A stretch of 64,000 bases of DNA from Pristionchus mayeri (GCA_036245805.1 BTRK01000003.1:37403215-37467214); one strand, 5' to 3'; positions 31,076 to 42,408 are shown, counted from the first letter of the stretch. Program-made: numbers and translations. Notes: generated by a model not told the origin, from the sequence alone.

Positions 31076-32829
31076 AATAATGGTACACTTGTTAGCACAT
31101 GGCGCAACAATACAATGGTAATTGCAATAAACATTGGACAATTTTAATGGAGTTGAAACGTATGGCGCTTTTAGGTAGCGCAGTTATGTTAGCCACAAGG
31201 AGAATGGGCGCGGAACGACGATATTATTCCATTTTCGCGATTTCGCACCACAATATTAGCAAAAACCTGATCCATTCTAGGCTGAAGGAGACGTGAAACT
31301 CATCGAAACTTCCACTGTCGAATGTAGAAGACATTTTGTAATTGTGTTATGTTTCAGCATCATAACAATTACAAACTCATCCGGGATTACCCAGTTGTGC
31401 ATACGTTCCTTCTTGAAAAACAACAACAAACTGTATGCCCAGTATGCCGTTCCTCATTAGCTGTGATCGAATTTGTGTTTTACCCTAATATTTCATTGAT
31501 CCTCGGTCAACCCTCGTAAATTCAGTACTGTACTCTCCTCGTTCTGCATGTTCTTCGCTCTTCCCGCGAGCGCAAAGCGGCGCGTGCTCTCCTCGATCTA
31601 CACGCTCTCTCACACTGTCTGACAGGCGAGAGAGCACAGGAAATAATGAGGGCACATTCCGACTTGGCAACACTAGTCGTCAGACGCTGGGTGACTTCGT
31701 TGGTGAGTTCAAATCTCAGTCCACGGGCAGAATTTACGGCGAATCGACCCATATATTCCATTGTGTATGATTGGCATGTATGGGGTTTGGAGGTGCCCGA
31801 AGAGAACTTTCGACCCATTTTATGATTTGTCAGCTCATTTCACTGCGCAATTGAGGAATGAGAGGAAGGAGAAAAAAACACTATTGAATAAATTGGCAAT
31901 TTCCAAACTATGTAGCGCTGAAAGGGGTTAGAGATCATGCAAAATGTGAAAAGATGGGCCATTCTTTCCTCGTCGAGCGATATGGAGAGAGAGCTGACCC
32001 TCGGAACACCATTTTAAGGAAACTAACAAGCGGACATTTTTTAGGCAACAGTAACCCAGGAAAAAAGGCTAGGAACGATATTAGTGTTATTAAGACCTTG
32101 TCCATTCAGAGTTGAGGGAAAGTAAAACCCATTTATTTTTTACTCACGGGTGTAATCCAACGCAATTCATCCCAAACTGACGAATCTCGTCCAAAATCCG
32201 TGCTCCTGTTAGGTTTCATCATTATAGTAATTTCAAATGTTGCAGCCGTTTTCCAATCACATTTCCATAACTCGTCTTTAAAAACAATAAATTGTTCACT
32301 GCCCAGGAATGGTCTCGTCGATATGCATGGCATGTGATCGAAGGTGCATTGCTATCAATAAGACTCTTGTCATTTAGATTAACGAGAAGTAACTATTATT
32401 CGCGTCAAGCCTCGTGAATTCTGTGCCCTCTCTTCGCTTTACGAGCTCTCTTTCTGTAGCTGACCAATCAGAGAGGTAGTGTGTGTGAAAAGAGGAGGGC
32501 ACGACTCTCCCCATCAAACTCGTCCCTTCTTTAGAATCAATGTTCCCTCGCTGTGTATGTGATGTGCATGATGTGTGTGCATCTATATTGTTGATCCTTT
32601 TCTCAGTGTAGGTCAGCCGTATTCTTTCCGATCGATCACGTTCGTTTCGGAATTGATCTTGCGAACATGTATAAATGGTCCAGCTGTAGAATCTGAATAT
32701 TATATGTGAGTGTTTTGTTGTCGCACCTCCTCTGAGACTCTGAACAGCTGAAATTCATGCAGCATTCAATCGAGAAAGCATTTCGTTATTCAAGATGCAC
32801 CCTTCCCTCAAAAGAAATTGGAATTTGCA
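31076..32829. other. Intergenic region with duplicated segment 31250-31810
   Basis: 31250-31810 duplicates 5020-5500. 31200-31320 also matches, inverted, the blocks at 19310-19400 and 25030-25140. 32430-32510 is a degenerate family A hairpin (CTCTCTTCGCTTTACGAGC). No gene could be supported. Confidence 0.45.
31545..31665. repeat. Family A hairpin absent from the duplicate at 5330
   Basis: CTCTCCTCGATCTACACGCTCTCTCA pairs with GGCGAGAGAGCACAGGAAATAATGAG. In the duplicate copy (5330-5365) only CTCCTCGTTCAGCGTGCTCTCTCGC, i.e. one arm, is present. Confidence 0.7.
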
Positions 32830-32869
32830 TTTTTGCTCCTCTACTACAGATTCCTGAAAGCGCAGAATT

Positions 32870-33390
32870 GAACTGAGGAAGCGAGAACTTCCGCCTTCGA
32901 GGAGCATCCTTCTATATCAAATATAAAAAATTTCCGTTTTTGAATCTCTTAAAATTTCTGTGCAACTTGAATGCAGGAAGGACTCGATGGATGGAATTGA
33001 GGAAGTAAGAACTTCCGGCTTATATGCTCATCCCTACATACTCAAGAAATGGGACTTTGCTGTCGCTCTTCTTCTGAAACCCTAGAAATCGTATTTCCCT
33101 GCAGAATGATATGGATGGAATGGATAACTTCCGCTTTTGTGAAGCATCCTTCTCAGTGAGTGAGAAGATCTCATTCAAAATTGAAAATTCTGTTGTTGCA
33201 CCTCTTAAGGTTCATACACCCTTAACACACTGAGAACTCGATCAATATCATTAAGGGAGTAACTTCCGGCTTCTACATCCTTCTCCAATGTCGCTGCCGC
33301 TCCTCTTGAAATTCCCGAACAAACTCAATAGATGCAGAAGACGATGGATGATTGGAGAACTTCCGGCTTCGAGATCCATCCGTCTTCGCT
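32870..33390. repeat. Array of about five diverged 120-bp repeats, unit 1
   Basis: The word AACTTCCGGCTT (or close variants) followed by (GAGG)(A)GCATCC(T) recurs at about 32886, 33010, 33126, 33252 and 33357, i.e. every 105-125 bases. Each is preceded by a variant of GATGGA(T)GGAAT. The counterpart array is at about 37860-38375. Function unknown; satellite-like. Confidence 0.75.
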
Positions 33391-33521
33391 CAAAAGTGAA
33401 TGGAGATAAGCGCGAATTCGCGAGGGATTCCAAGCACCTTTCAGGGAAATTCAGAGAAAGATCAGGAAGTTCTTTTCCATGAAAAATTGAAACAATTGCT
33501 CATCCTTATCCTTCCTCGCAG

Positions 33522-33550
33522 TGTCAGAGGAGAGGAGAGGAGAGGAGAGA

Positions 33551-33606
<56 letters not shown>
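33522..33606. repeat. (GA)n tract, unit 1
   Basis: GAGGAGAGGAGAGGAGAGAG then GA repeated for about 55 bases. Followed by GGCGCGCGCCTCTC. Confidence 0.95.
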
Positions 33607-33608
<2 letters not shown>

Positions 33609-33710
33609 CGCGCCTCTCGGGGGACCGCTTATGGAACACGGCTGGAAGGCATCGACGCGCTTCTCTCCAGAGATCGTGCGAAAGAGTTGAAATGCAGGGA
33701 AAAGATATGA

Positions 33711-33804
33711 CTAGGAGCTAAGCCGGATGAGAACTATAGCGTAATGCCGCCTTTGATGTATCAACTTCGTCATGACGTCATACCTCTCATCCGACCTAGT
33801 GTCA
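33711..33804. repeat. Family B palindrome, unit 1a
   Basis: CTAAGCCGGATGAGAACTAT...AATGCCGCC faces CATGACGTCATACC...CATCCGACCTAGTG around GATGTATC. Directly abuts the family A hairpin at 33805. Confidence 0.8.
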
Positions 33805-33876
33805 ATGACTCTCTTCACTTCGCGTGCTCTCTCGCCTGTCGAACTAACAACAGAGGACGCAGAATGTAGAGAGATG
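33805..33876. repeat. Family A hairpin, unit 1a
   Basis: GACTCTCTTCACTTCGCGTG and CTCTCTCGCC on the left. The right arm (GAGGACGCAGAATGTAGAGAG) is partly decayed. Counterpart at 38796-38868. Confidence 0.7.
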
Positions 33877-33879
33877 TCA

Positions 33880-34780
33880 GTTGCGAAGCATAAAATTAAA
33901 TGGGAAAACATAAAGTGTTAGTTGGTCAGTAGCTAGTCGCGAGAGTGTTCCCTAAGGGGCCAAAAAAGAGCGTGTCTTAGCGCGAGTCAAATAAAATAAG
34001 TAATGCGCAGTCTCTCTATATCGCGTGCTCTCTAGACGGTTATGATGAGTGAGATAGCCCAGTAGGAGATTACTAATGGAACAGGGCTTTCGGCGTTGTT
34101 CCAACGATCATAAAACTCGAAGGGCAAGAAATGAGAATAAAGAGACGACGAAGAGTTTGACGAGTAGTTCTGAGAAGTCATCGCTTTTCTTCACTTGCTG
34201 ATGCGCCACGTCAAGAATAGTGCAAAGTAAGGAAGAACGTCTAGACTGTTCCCTACGGGAACCAGATCGGAAGGGCTTACGGTAGCCTATGCTGTAGATT
34301 TTGTAGATTAGGCGACTGTCTGGACCTCTCTTCGATTTGCACGCTCTCTCGCACTGTCTCATTGGCATGAGAGTTTGCGGAATGGAGAATGTCAAGAAAA
34401 GTCTAACAAAAATGTGTCAGTGTCAGCGCTCATATCACATAGTCAGTGAGTAGTACTCACCACTGTTTGACAAGAGTGGGCGACAGAAAACGATACGTGA
34501 CTTTCGTTTCAAAATATTTTTAAAGATCCAGAACGCTTTCTTTTCGCAATAGTTCCATCTTATCGCCGTATTTTGACAAATATACGTGCCACGTCGTTTT
34601 CAGACGCGAAAGATCGCACTTCACATCGTTTGAGATGATAAACTAGCATCTTCTTTCAACATGATAAGCTTTCAGGGCAAATCAGAGATCACGTGTCAAT
34701 GATACGATTGAACACAAAAATGCATTTATTTAAAGCGTTTAGCTTTCGAACCCGTAGCCATAAGACAAAGAGAGAAAGCA
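33880..34780. other. Non-coding interval in unit 1
   Basis: Contains two weaker family A hairpins (about 34005-34065 and 34320-34392). TTTATT at 34725-34730 is a plausible minus-strand poly(A) signal for the exon at 34783. No gene. Confidence 0.5.
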
Positions 34781-34782
34781 GG

Positions 34783-34985
34783 TCAAAATTGGGTTCGCAG
34801 TGGTACGGATCCATTGGGTACGGATACGGTAGATGTCCGGTCCGGGCCGGAACCGTAGGCGGAGCCGGAGCCGGCGTTCGGTAGCTCGAAGGGGGATACG
34901 GTATTCGAGGAAACGGGCGATTGATACTCAACGCACGTCTCCTGCAGCACCAACTCGATGTTCTCGCGAGAGCAGTGGATCGGGT
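34783..34985 (-). CDS. Terminal exon of an unrecognised gene, copy 1
   Basis: After a TTTTTCCAG acceptor (exon start 34985, phase 2) 67 codons run to TGA at 34785-34783: PIHCSRENIELVLQETCVEY, then QSPVSSNTVSPFELPNAGSG and a Ser/Gly/Pro-rich tail ending PLRTQF. Copy 2 at 39773-39975 has the same length and frame; most base differences between them fall on third codon positions and are silent, so selection has kept the protein. Two cysteines lie 13 residues apart near the exon start. Family not recognised; upstream exons not found, although GATACGGTA words around it resemble those at CDF donors. Confidence 0.6.
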
Positions 34986-34999
34986 CTGGAAAAAAGAGG

Positions 35000-35695
35000 G
35001 TTACGGTATCGGAGTTTATGGTTCACTGAGTTACTGTGCCCGATGTTATGGAAACCCGATGATAAAAAATAAAGTTACGATATCTGCTCGATTATAAAGT
35101 TACCGAAATTGATTTTTTTATCGAACGGAAAAGGCAAAGTTGCGTTTATGGTAGTTAGATTTTTAGTATTCGTATAGGAGCAAATGGAGGAAGATGAAAT
35201 CGAAATGTATCGAGCTTCAACCATTATGCATCGCCCTTGAAACATATCACGAATCCATCAGCCAGGGATTGTGAAAAAAACAAGTCGTTCTGCTCATACT
35301 TTCGCTTTTTTAAAGTTATATTTTTTAAATATTATATTTAACCTCACGCAATTCTTCATGATTGAGACAGGGAATAAAAGATCAAAGAAAATCGAATGTA
35401 GCAGAGCCCTTGTACGTCATTTCAGATCGCAGTTGCAAAATAGCATGTCAGGTCGCATTAAATCAGCAAGATGCAACCAGAACGAATCCACGTGCTTTGA
35501 TCAGAGAAGAAAAGAGATCACAAGAATGGAGGAGAGCGAGTCAAGATCAACAGCACGTGTTCTATTTTGCTGATTTCGAGTGACTTTCGGACTCTTTCCA
35601 CGGGTTCTCTCGCTTTCTCAGACTTCAGTGAGACTCCGAGAGAAATGAGGAGACATTTACTCGAGCACTATTCCGCTTCGCTTGAAAGCTCTCTC
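35000..35695. other. Non-coding interval in unit 1
   Basis: Matches about 39990-40790. Holds a decayed family A hairpin at about 35585-35660. No gene seen. Confidence 0.45.
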
Positions 35696-35696
35696 C

Positions 35697-35786
35697 GGCA
35701 CTAGGTCGGATGATAACTATGACGTCATGCCGTCGTTGATATATCGAAGGCGGAATGACGTCATAGTTCACATAAGACCTAGTGCC
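35697..35786. repeat. Family B palindrome, best copy
   Basis: 90 nt. GGCACTAGGTCGGATGATAA and CTATGACGTCATGCCG on the left; CGGAATGACGTCATAGTT and GACCTAGTGCC on the right; centre GATATATC. Each arm carries TGACGTCA, the consensus ATF/CREB site. Confidence 0.85.
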
Positions 35787-35804
35787 CTGTTTCTATATCA
35801 ATGT

Positions 35805-35880
35805 TCGTGACTCGCCTCAATCCGCGTGCTCTCTCGCCTGCTAGACAGTGCGAGAGAGCATGCGAAAGTCAGAGAGTTCA
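35805..35880. repeat. Family A hairpin, unit 1b
   Basis: GCGTGCTCTCTCGCCTG...CAGTGCGAGAGAGCATGC with GACTCGCCTC/GAGAGTTC outside. 19 bases after a family B palindrome. Confidence 0.8.
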
Positions 35881-35889
35881 TGATCATTC

Positions 35890-37256
35890 CAAGTACTGTA
35901 TTTCCTTCTCTCCGTCTGTGATCAAATTCGCTTCACGTGATTTCCATTTTCGAAACTGAGCACAGAAAACACACTTATATATGACGTACTTCTCGTGTTA
36001 TGATGATGTCACTCATCACGCAATCTATCTAACCCCCACAGAGCAACATCACACGTTGTGATGACTCTCTCGTTCCAGAATACAAATCAGAGACTAATGC
36101 GAAAAAAAAAAACACTCATCATCATACTGAATCATCATATAATCATCCAAATTCCGGAATTGCTCTCACAGACTGACTTGTGGTTTTAATGCGCTCGTGA
36201 AACATTCATCTCACTGCTTCTATTCTCGCCTTTTCAACGTTATACATTTTCGAATAATCGTACGGCTCTTTTCATTTCCCATGCTCTCTCGCCTCGTCTA
36301 GCCTTCCAGACTAGCTCAAACTATGGTCGGAATGGGCTATTTATGGGCTTTGGTTTCCACCTTATATTCAAGATCGTCGAAATTATACTTTTGTCAAGAA
36401 AAAGCATGTGATATTTTGATGCCTACGGTTTCGTAGTGACACTATCTATCATCTGTACAATTTTCAAATCGTGTCATAAATCGATTGCCAAGGTATGGGC
36501 AGAAGACTAGGTGCAGCCCATGTGCAGCCTGGCTTAACCGGTCGAAATGGTGCAAAATGAAGTTGACCACAATGATCAGCATCTTCGATGACCCCTTTTC
36601 GCAACTTTTCGAAAATTTGGTTTGCCAGACCCTCTAGCATTTTGTTCGACTCTTACACGAACGGGTTCATAACCTCCCTGATAGTGTGTACAAATGGTCT
36701 ACTTTTTGACAGCCTCATAATGGCGATTCCATCGCTCTTCACTGGAAGGCAGCCATTATATAGAGCACATGAAACGTACATCTAACTGCTCATATTTTCG
36801 CGTTTCGAAGTTGTACATTCTGAATAATCATCTGGATCTCTCAGTTTCCCATGCTCTCTCGTAGCGTATGACCTACTTGCCTAACTTGTCAGCATGGCTC
36901 AAGCCATTACCGGAATGGGCACTATCCTCCCTGGCAGCTTGAACAAGTATTCGTTTATTGCAATGTTAGCTAAAGAACCATCGGACCTCTAAGATGAATT
37001 TCCATTTTACTGCACTTGTGAAACACGCATCTCCCTGTTTCGACTCTCGCCTTCTTTTCACTCGCTCCACTAAATTTGTATTCAAAATTTGGCAAATTAT
37101 CGCACTAATTATCTTGATTGGCTGCATTTGGGGTTCTTCGTGGCCATATTCTGAAATTTGAAAATTGAATAAAAAATAATAAAAAATTTCGAGAATAGGG
37201 AAACAGAAGCGAAAGTGGCTACGATTTGTGTTTTTTTTTCGTTTGACTTGTTTCAA
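35890..37256. other. 3' part of unit 1
   Basis: No gene supported. 36590-36960 contains GACCGGAATGGGC-type short repeats and GGCAGCTTGAACAAGTATTC, the empty site for the MITE at 41547. Near 37140 an exon-like stretch differs from its duplicate by a 1-base indel and non-silent changes, so coding is doubtful. Confidence 0.45.
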
Positions 37257-37789
37257 CAAAATCTAATAGATCAGGAAATAAATTTCTTACGATCCTGATT
37301 CTTCCATGGGATCGAGAAAAAATTCGGTTTGCGAGAGGTTCCCGAGCATTTCCCACAATAATATCAGGGGTTTGCCACTAGTCTGGTTCCGCCTTATGTC
37401 TGTTCTGGCTATGCGTTGTGTTTATTCACTGGTCATGCGGTTACCGAATCGCATCAAGGAGAAGGAGGATCTGAGGAAGAGGATGAAATGCTCTCTTCAT
37501 TCCCCGCACTCTCTCGTATTCTCTGACCACCGTCGTTAAGAGATAATTGAGAATTTAATTTATGCCATGGGGTCACAATTCAGTTAGCAAATGGTTCCCG
37601 AACCACTGATTAGATAGGGGAAAGACCACGGGACGGAATTGGACAAAGGCGGAAAAACAGTAAGATAGACGGTTTTGATCGTTGAACTTTGAGACATAGC
37701 TATGTTATTCTTTGTTTTATCTCTAGTCCCTGATCAATTTGACCTCATTCAAAACAAATGGAAGTGAAGATCAAAAAGTTCCGGTATAT
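37257..37789. other. Spacer between the two units
   Basis: Contains one family A left arm near 37490 (CTCTCTTCATTCCCCGCACTC). No gene. Confidence 0.4.
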
Positions 37790-38512
37790 ACTCAAGAAGT
37801 GTAACTTTGCTTTTGCTCATTTTCTGCAGATTTCTCAAAGACATTCAGAAAAATTCAATTGAGGGAATGAGAACTTCCGCATTCGAGGAGCATCCTTCGA
37901 ACTCAAATTGGAATTTCCGTTTCCGAACCTCTTAAGATTCTTGAACAACCTAAACGCACACGAATTACTCGATGGAAATGAGGAAGTAAAAACTTCCTGC
38001 TTATATGATCATCCGTATATACTCAAGAAATGGGGCATTGCTTTCGCTCTTCTTCTGAAACCCTAGAAATCGTATTTCCCTGCAGAATGATATGGATGGA
38101 ATGGATAACTTCCACTTTTGTGAAGCTTCCTTCTCAGTGAGTGAGAAGATCTCATTCAAAATTGAAAATTATATTGTTGCACCTCTTAAGGTTTATGTAC
38201 ACCTATAATACAGTCAGGAGTCGATCTATGGAATCAATGGAGTAACTTCCGGCTTCTCCATCTTTCTTCAATGTCGTTGCCGCTCATCCTGAAATTCCCG
38301 AACAAACTCAATAGATGCAGAACACGATGGATGATTGGAGAACTTCCGGCTTCGAGATCCATCCGTCTTCGCTCAAAAGTGAATGGAGATAAGCGCGAAT
38401 TCGCGAGGGATTCCAAGCACCTTTCGGGGAAATTCAGAGAATGATCAGGAAGTTCTTTTCCATGGAAAATTGCAACCATTGCTCATCCTTTTCCTTCCTC
38501 GCAGTGTCAGAG

Positions 38513-38528
38513 GAGAGGAGAGGAGAGA

Positions 38529-38598
<70 letters not shown>
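38513..38598. repeat. (GA)n tract, unit 2
   Basis: About 70 bases of uninterrupted GA after GAGGAGAGGAGAGAGAGG; longer than in unit 1, as expected for replication slippage. Confidence 0.95.
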
Positions 38599-38701
38599 CA
38601 CGCGCCTCTCGGGGGACCGCTTATGGAACACGGCTGGAAGGCATCGACGCGCTTCTCTCCAGAGATCGTGCGAAAGAGTTGAAATGCAGGGAAAATATAT
38701 G

Positions 38702-38868
38702 ACTAGGAGCTAAGCCGGATGAGAACTATAGCGTAATGCCGCCTTTGATGTATCAACTTCGTCATGACGTTATACCTCTCATCCGACCTAGTGTCAATGA
38801 CTCTCTTCACTTCGCGTGCTCTCTCGCCTGTCGAACTAACAACAGAGGACGCAGAATGAACAGAGATG
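38702..38868. repeat. Family B palindrome plus family A hairpin, unit 2a
   Basis: Copy of 33711-33876. The family B arm reads CATGACGTTATACC here (TGACGTCA changed to TGACGTTA), so the site is lost on one arm. Confidence 0.8.
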
Positions 38869-39772
38869 TCAGTTGCGAAGCATAAAATTTAATGGGAAAA
38901 CATAATGTGTTAGTTGCTCAGTAGCTAGTCGCGAGAGTGTTCCCTAAGGGGCCAAAAAAAGACAGCGAGTGTCTGCGAACGAGTCTAATAAAAAAGTAAT
39001 GCGCAGTCTTTCAATTTCGCGTGCTCTCTCGTCGATTAGTCAGAGTACAATGGAGATTAGTAGTCGAACAGCGCTTTCGGCGATGTTCCAAAGTGCACAA
39101 AAGGCGAAGGGCAAGAAATGGAGATATAGCGAAGAGAAAGGCGAAGTAGTACTTCGAAGCCATCACTTTTCGTTTCTTTCTGATGCGCCACGTCAAGAAT
39201 AGTGCAAGAAACGAGAGAGAACGTCTAGACTGGAGTTTTCCCTATGGGAGCCAGATCGAAAGGGCTTACGGTGGGTTATGCAGTAGATTGAGTAGATTAG
39301 GAGACTGTCTGCACCTCTTCGTTTTGCACGCTCTCTTGCGCTGTTTCATTGTCATGAGAGTTTTCGAAAAGGAGAAAGTCAAAGAAGTCTTAACAACAAC
39401 TTGTCAGTGTCAGAGCTGTATCGTCGGACATACTGAGTGAGTAGTACTCACCACTGTTTGGCAAGAATGTGCTTCAAAAACAATACGTGACTTTCGTTTC
39501 AAAATATTTTTAAAGATCCCGGAAGCTTTATTTTCGCAATAGTTACTTCTTATCGCAGTATTTTGACGAATCTTCGTGCCATGTCGTTTTTTCAGGCACG
39601 AAAGATCGGGCTTTTCTCCGTTTGAGATGATAAACTAGCATTTTCTTTCAACACAATAAGCTTTTAGAGGGAACCAGAGAACACATGACAATGATACGAT
39701 TGAAGACAAAAAAGCATTTATTTAAAGCATTTAGCTTTCAAACCCGTAGCCATAAGACATAGAGAAAGCAGG

Positions 39773-39975
39773 TTAAAATTGGGTTCGCAGTGGTACGGAT
39801 CCATTGGTTACGGATACGGTAGGTGTCCGGTCCGGGCCAGAACCATAGAGGGAACCGGAGCCGGCATTTGGGAGCTCGAAAGGGGATACGGTATTCGAGG
39901 AGACGGGTGATTGGTACTCGACGCACGTCTCCTGCAGCACCAATTCAATGTTCTCGCGCGAGCAGTGGATCGGAT
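39773..39975 (-). CDS. Terminal exon of an unrecognised gene, copy 2
   Basis: Same 203-base length, acceptor phase and stop position as 34783-34985 (TAA instead of TGA). It reads PIHCSRENIELVLQETCVEY and ends PLRTQF. Amino-acid changes against copy 1 are few (Ala to Leu, Ser to Pro, Pro to Thr in the Ser-rich tail). TTTATT at 39717-39722 serves as minus-strand poly(A) signal. Upstream exons not identified. Confidence 0.6.
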
Positions 39976-40792
39976 CTGGAATGTGGTTGGTTACGGTATG
40001 GGAGGGTACGGTATCGGAGATTATGGTATTGTATCAAATGTTTATGCACCATGGTAGGGAAGTAACCTAACCGCAGGATATGATATAGTACGTATTGGTA
40101 TAGGCGCGACGTTACCGTAATCTACACTGTAACTGGGGTTTTAGAGCGATTTAGAGATTGTGGTAGATGGATTTTATTGTTACCAGGCCAATCGAGAACC
40201 ATCTAAATATCTCGAGCGTCGCCCATGATTAATCGCCCTTGAAACATATTGCGCATTCATCACTCAGAGATTGTGAAACACAAGTCGTCTTGCTCACTCT
40301 TTCTCTTTTCGATCGGAAAAAATATATTTTGCCTCACGCAATACTTCGTAAATAGCATAAGGAAGTGGGAAAAGGAATTTTCGAATAATAGCAACTTAGA
40401 GAGTACCTAGTTTCATTGGCGAAGTGCTGTAAACTGTATTTTTCGTGATCTCTCGTGACGCCAATGCAGATCACTCTCAAGGCGCAGTTGCAAAATAGCA
40501 CGTGATCGGATTTCAGGTCGCATTAGATCAGCAAGATGCAACCAGAACGATGCTGCTCCCTTCAATTTGCGTGCTTTGATCAGAGAAGAAGAGAGATCAC
40601 GAGAATGGAAGAGAGCGAGTCAAGATCAACAGCACGTGTTCAATTTTGTTGATTTCGGGTGATACTCTGACTCTTTCCACGCTCTCTCTCTCTCGCGCGT
40701 TCCCAAAATCAGCGAGAGTCCAGGAGAAATGAGGATACCGAGGCATTTACACGATTCTACGCACTCTTTCGCTCTGGCAGAAAGTTCTTTCT

Positions 40793-40880
40793 GGCACTAG
40801 GTCGAATGAGAACTATGACGCCATGCAGCTTTTGATGTATCAAAGGCGGCATGACGTCATAGTTCCCATACGACCTAATT
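40793..40880. repeat. Family B palindrome, unit 2b
   Basis: GGCACTAGGTCGAATGAGAA...CATGCAGCTTTTGATG faces CAAAGGCGGCATGACGTCAT...CGACCTAATTC. The right arm keeps TGACGTCA; the left has TGACGCCA. Confidence 0.85.
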
Positions 40881-40910
40881 CTCTCATCCTCTATCAATGT
40901 GCGTGACTCT

Positions 40911-40974
40911 TCTAGATCAGCATGCTCTCTCGCGTGCTAGACTGATCTAGAGAGCACGCAAAAGTGAGAGAGCT
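40911..40974. repeat. Family A hairpin, unit 2b
   Basis: TAGATCAGCATGCTCTCTCG and CTGATCTAGAGAGCACGC. The central part has rearranged (CGTGCTAGACTGATCTAGAG) relative to unit 1b but pairing is kept. Confidence 0.75.
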
Positions 40975-41546
40975 CCTGATCATTCCAAATATTTTACTTC
41001 CTTTTCTCGATCTATGTGATCTAATTCGCTTCACGTGATTTCTATTTTCGAAACTGCGCACAGAGAACACAACTATCAATGACGGAATTCTCGTGTTATG
41101 ATGACGTCACTCATCACACAATCTAACCCCCACAGAGCAACGTCACACCTTGTGACGACTCACTCGTTAGAGAATCCAGACTACAAATCAGAGACTAATG
41201 CGATCACGGAGAAAACATCGTCATAATGAATCAGTATTAATCAGCAAATTTTCTTCCATACAAATTCCACTATTGCGTTCACTTCCCGTAGGTGATGTAT
41301 TTTATAGTTTTTTAAAGGAACAACTCCACCGCGTATTGCTCTCGCAGAATGGTTTGCCATTTCAATGCGCTCGTGAAACATTCATCTCACTGCTTCTATT
41401 CTCGCCTTTCGCTGATATACCATTCCGAATAATCGTATGTCTCTCTCCATTTGCCATGCTCCTTCCTTAGTGTCTAACTTGCTAGCATGGATCAAGCCAC
41501 GGATTGGCAATATCCTCCCTGGCAGCTTGAACAAGTATGATATTAT

Positions 41547-41709
41547 GGCACTTCTTCGATATTTGGCCCACCCCCTCCCCTCTCATTTCTCATTCCCTCC
41601 CCATCGCACATGGGTTTTGTGACCGAAAATCAGGGATAAATGTCTGGAAATGAGTGGGGTAGGGAAGAAAGGGGGGGGGGTGGGGTAGACCAAATATCGA
41701 AGAAGTGCC
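41547..41709. mobile_element. hAT-like MITE, 163 bp, with 8-bp duplication
   Basis: Flanked by GATATTAT at 41539-41546 and 41710-41717. Terminal repeats GGCACTTCTTCGATATTTGG and its exact complement, extended by CCCACCCCC / GGGGGTGGGG. The paralogous site in unit 1 (about 36950) lacks it. Eight-base duplications and small size fit a non-autonomous hAT element. Confidence 0.9.
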
Positions 41710-42408
41710 GATATTATTTAATTACAGCATAGTAAACAATAACCTCATCTCGAAATGCGATTGCCATTTTACTGCACTCATGAAACACGCAGCCCCTGTT
41801 TCCATTCAATGTATGCATGTCCCTGTTTGCATCCTTTCGTCGTTATACATTTTCATTAGTCGTCTAACGCTATCCATTTCCCATTCTTTTTCTTAGTGTA
41901 TAACTTGCCAGCATAGCTCGAGCCATGACCGGAATGGGCAATATCCTCCCTGACAGCTTGAAGACGTATGATCTATTATTTTATTACAATGTCTAAAGAA
42001 CAACTACCGCACCTCAAAATACGATTGCCGTTTTACAGCACTTGTGAAACACGCACCACCCTGTTCCGATTCTCGCTCTTTTTTCACCCTTTCCACTAAA
42101 TTTTTATTCAAAATTTTGCAAATCAACTCACTTATGATCTTGATTGACTGCATTTGGGGGTTCTTCGTTGCCATCTTCTGCAATTTGGAAATTTAAAAAA
42201 ACATTTCGAAAATCGGGAAACAGAGGAATGCGCAAGTGACATCATCAACCAGGCAGGCTGAAACAAGAGACTCCTTTGAACGACTGCGCTGGGCGGGGCT
42301 TAAAGGGGGGAGAAAGGAGGAGAATGGAGCGGTCCCCCGGGGGGCTCCTTGCTTCGAGCAAACTCGGTTTGCATTGTGCGCTCTGCGTGTAGGCCCCTCG
42401 CAGGAATC

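Larger units (their letters stand above)
32830..37256. repeat. Large direct duplication, unit 1
   Basis: Aligns colinearly with 37790-42230 (offset about 4.98-5.07 kb). Shared landmarks: ~120-bp repeat array, (GA)n tract, ACGCGCCTCTCGGGGGACCG, family B and A hairpins, a conserved coding exon (34783-34985), GCAAGATGCAACCAGAACGA, a second hairpin pair, GGCAGCTTGAACAAGTAT, and AACACGCATCTCCCTGTTTC. Apart from the exon at 34783 no coding sequence stands out. Confidence 0.85.
37790..42230. repeat. Large direct duplication, unit 2
   Basis: Second copy of 32830-37256 in the same orientation. Differences include a longer (GA)n tract, a 163-bp MITE (41547-41709) and a partial extra copy of the GACCGGAATGGGCAATATCC block near 41925. 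Confidence 0.85.

Noticed and set aside
33451..33690. Long Arg/Glu and Leu/Ser repeat ORFs over the GA tract (also 38383-38713)
   Set aside because: They are translations of the (GA)n repeat in different frames with no conserved flanking protein.
36966..37259. 98-codon minus-strand ORF near the end of unit 1
   Set aside because: The duplicate at about 42130-42190 has an indel and mostly non-silent changes, and no family was recognised.
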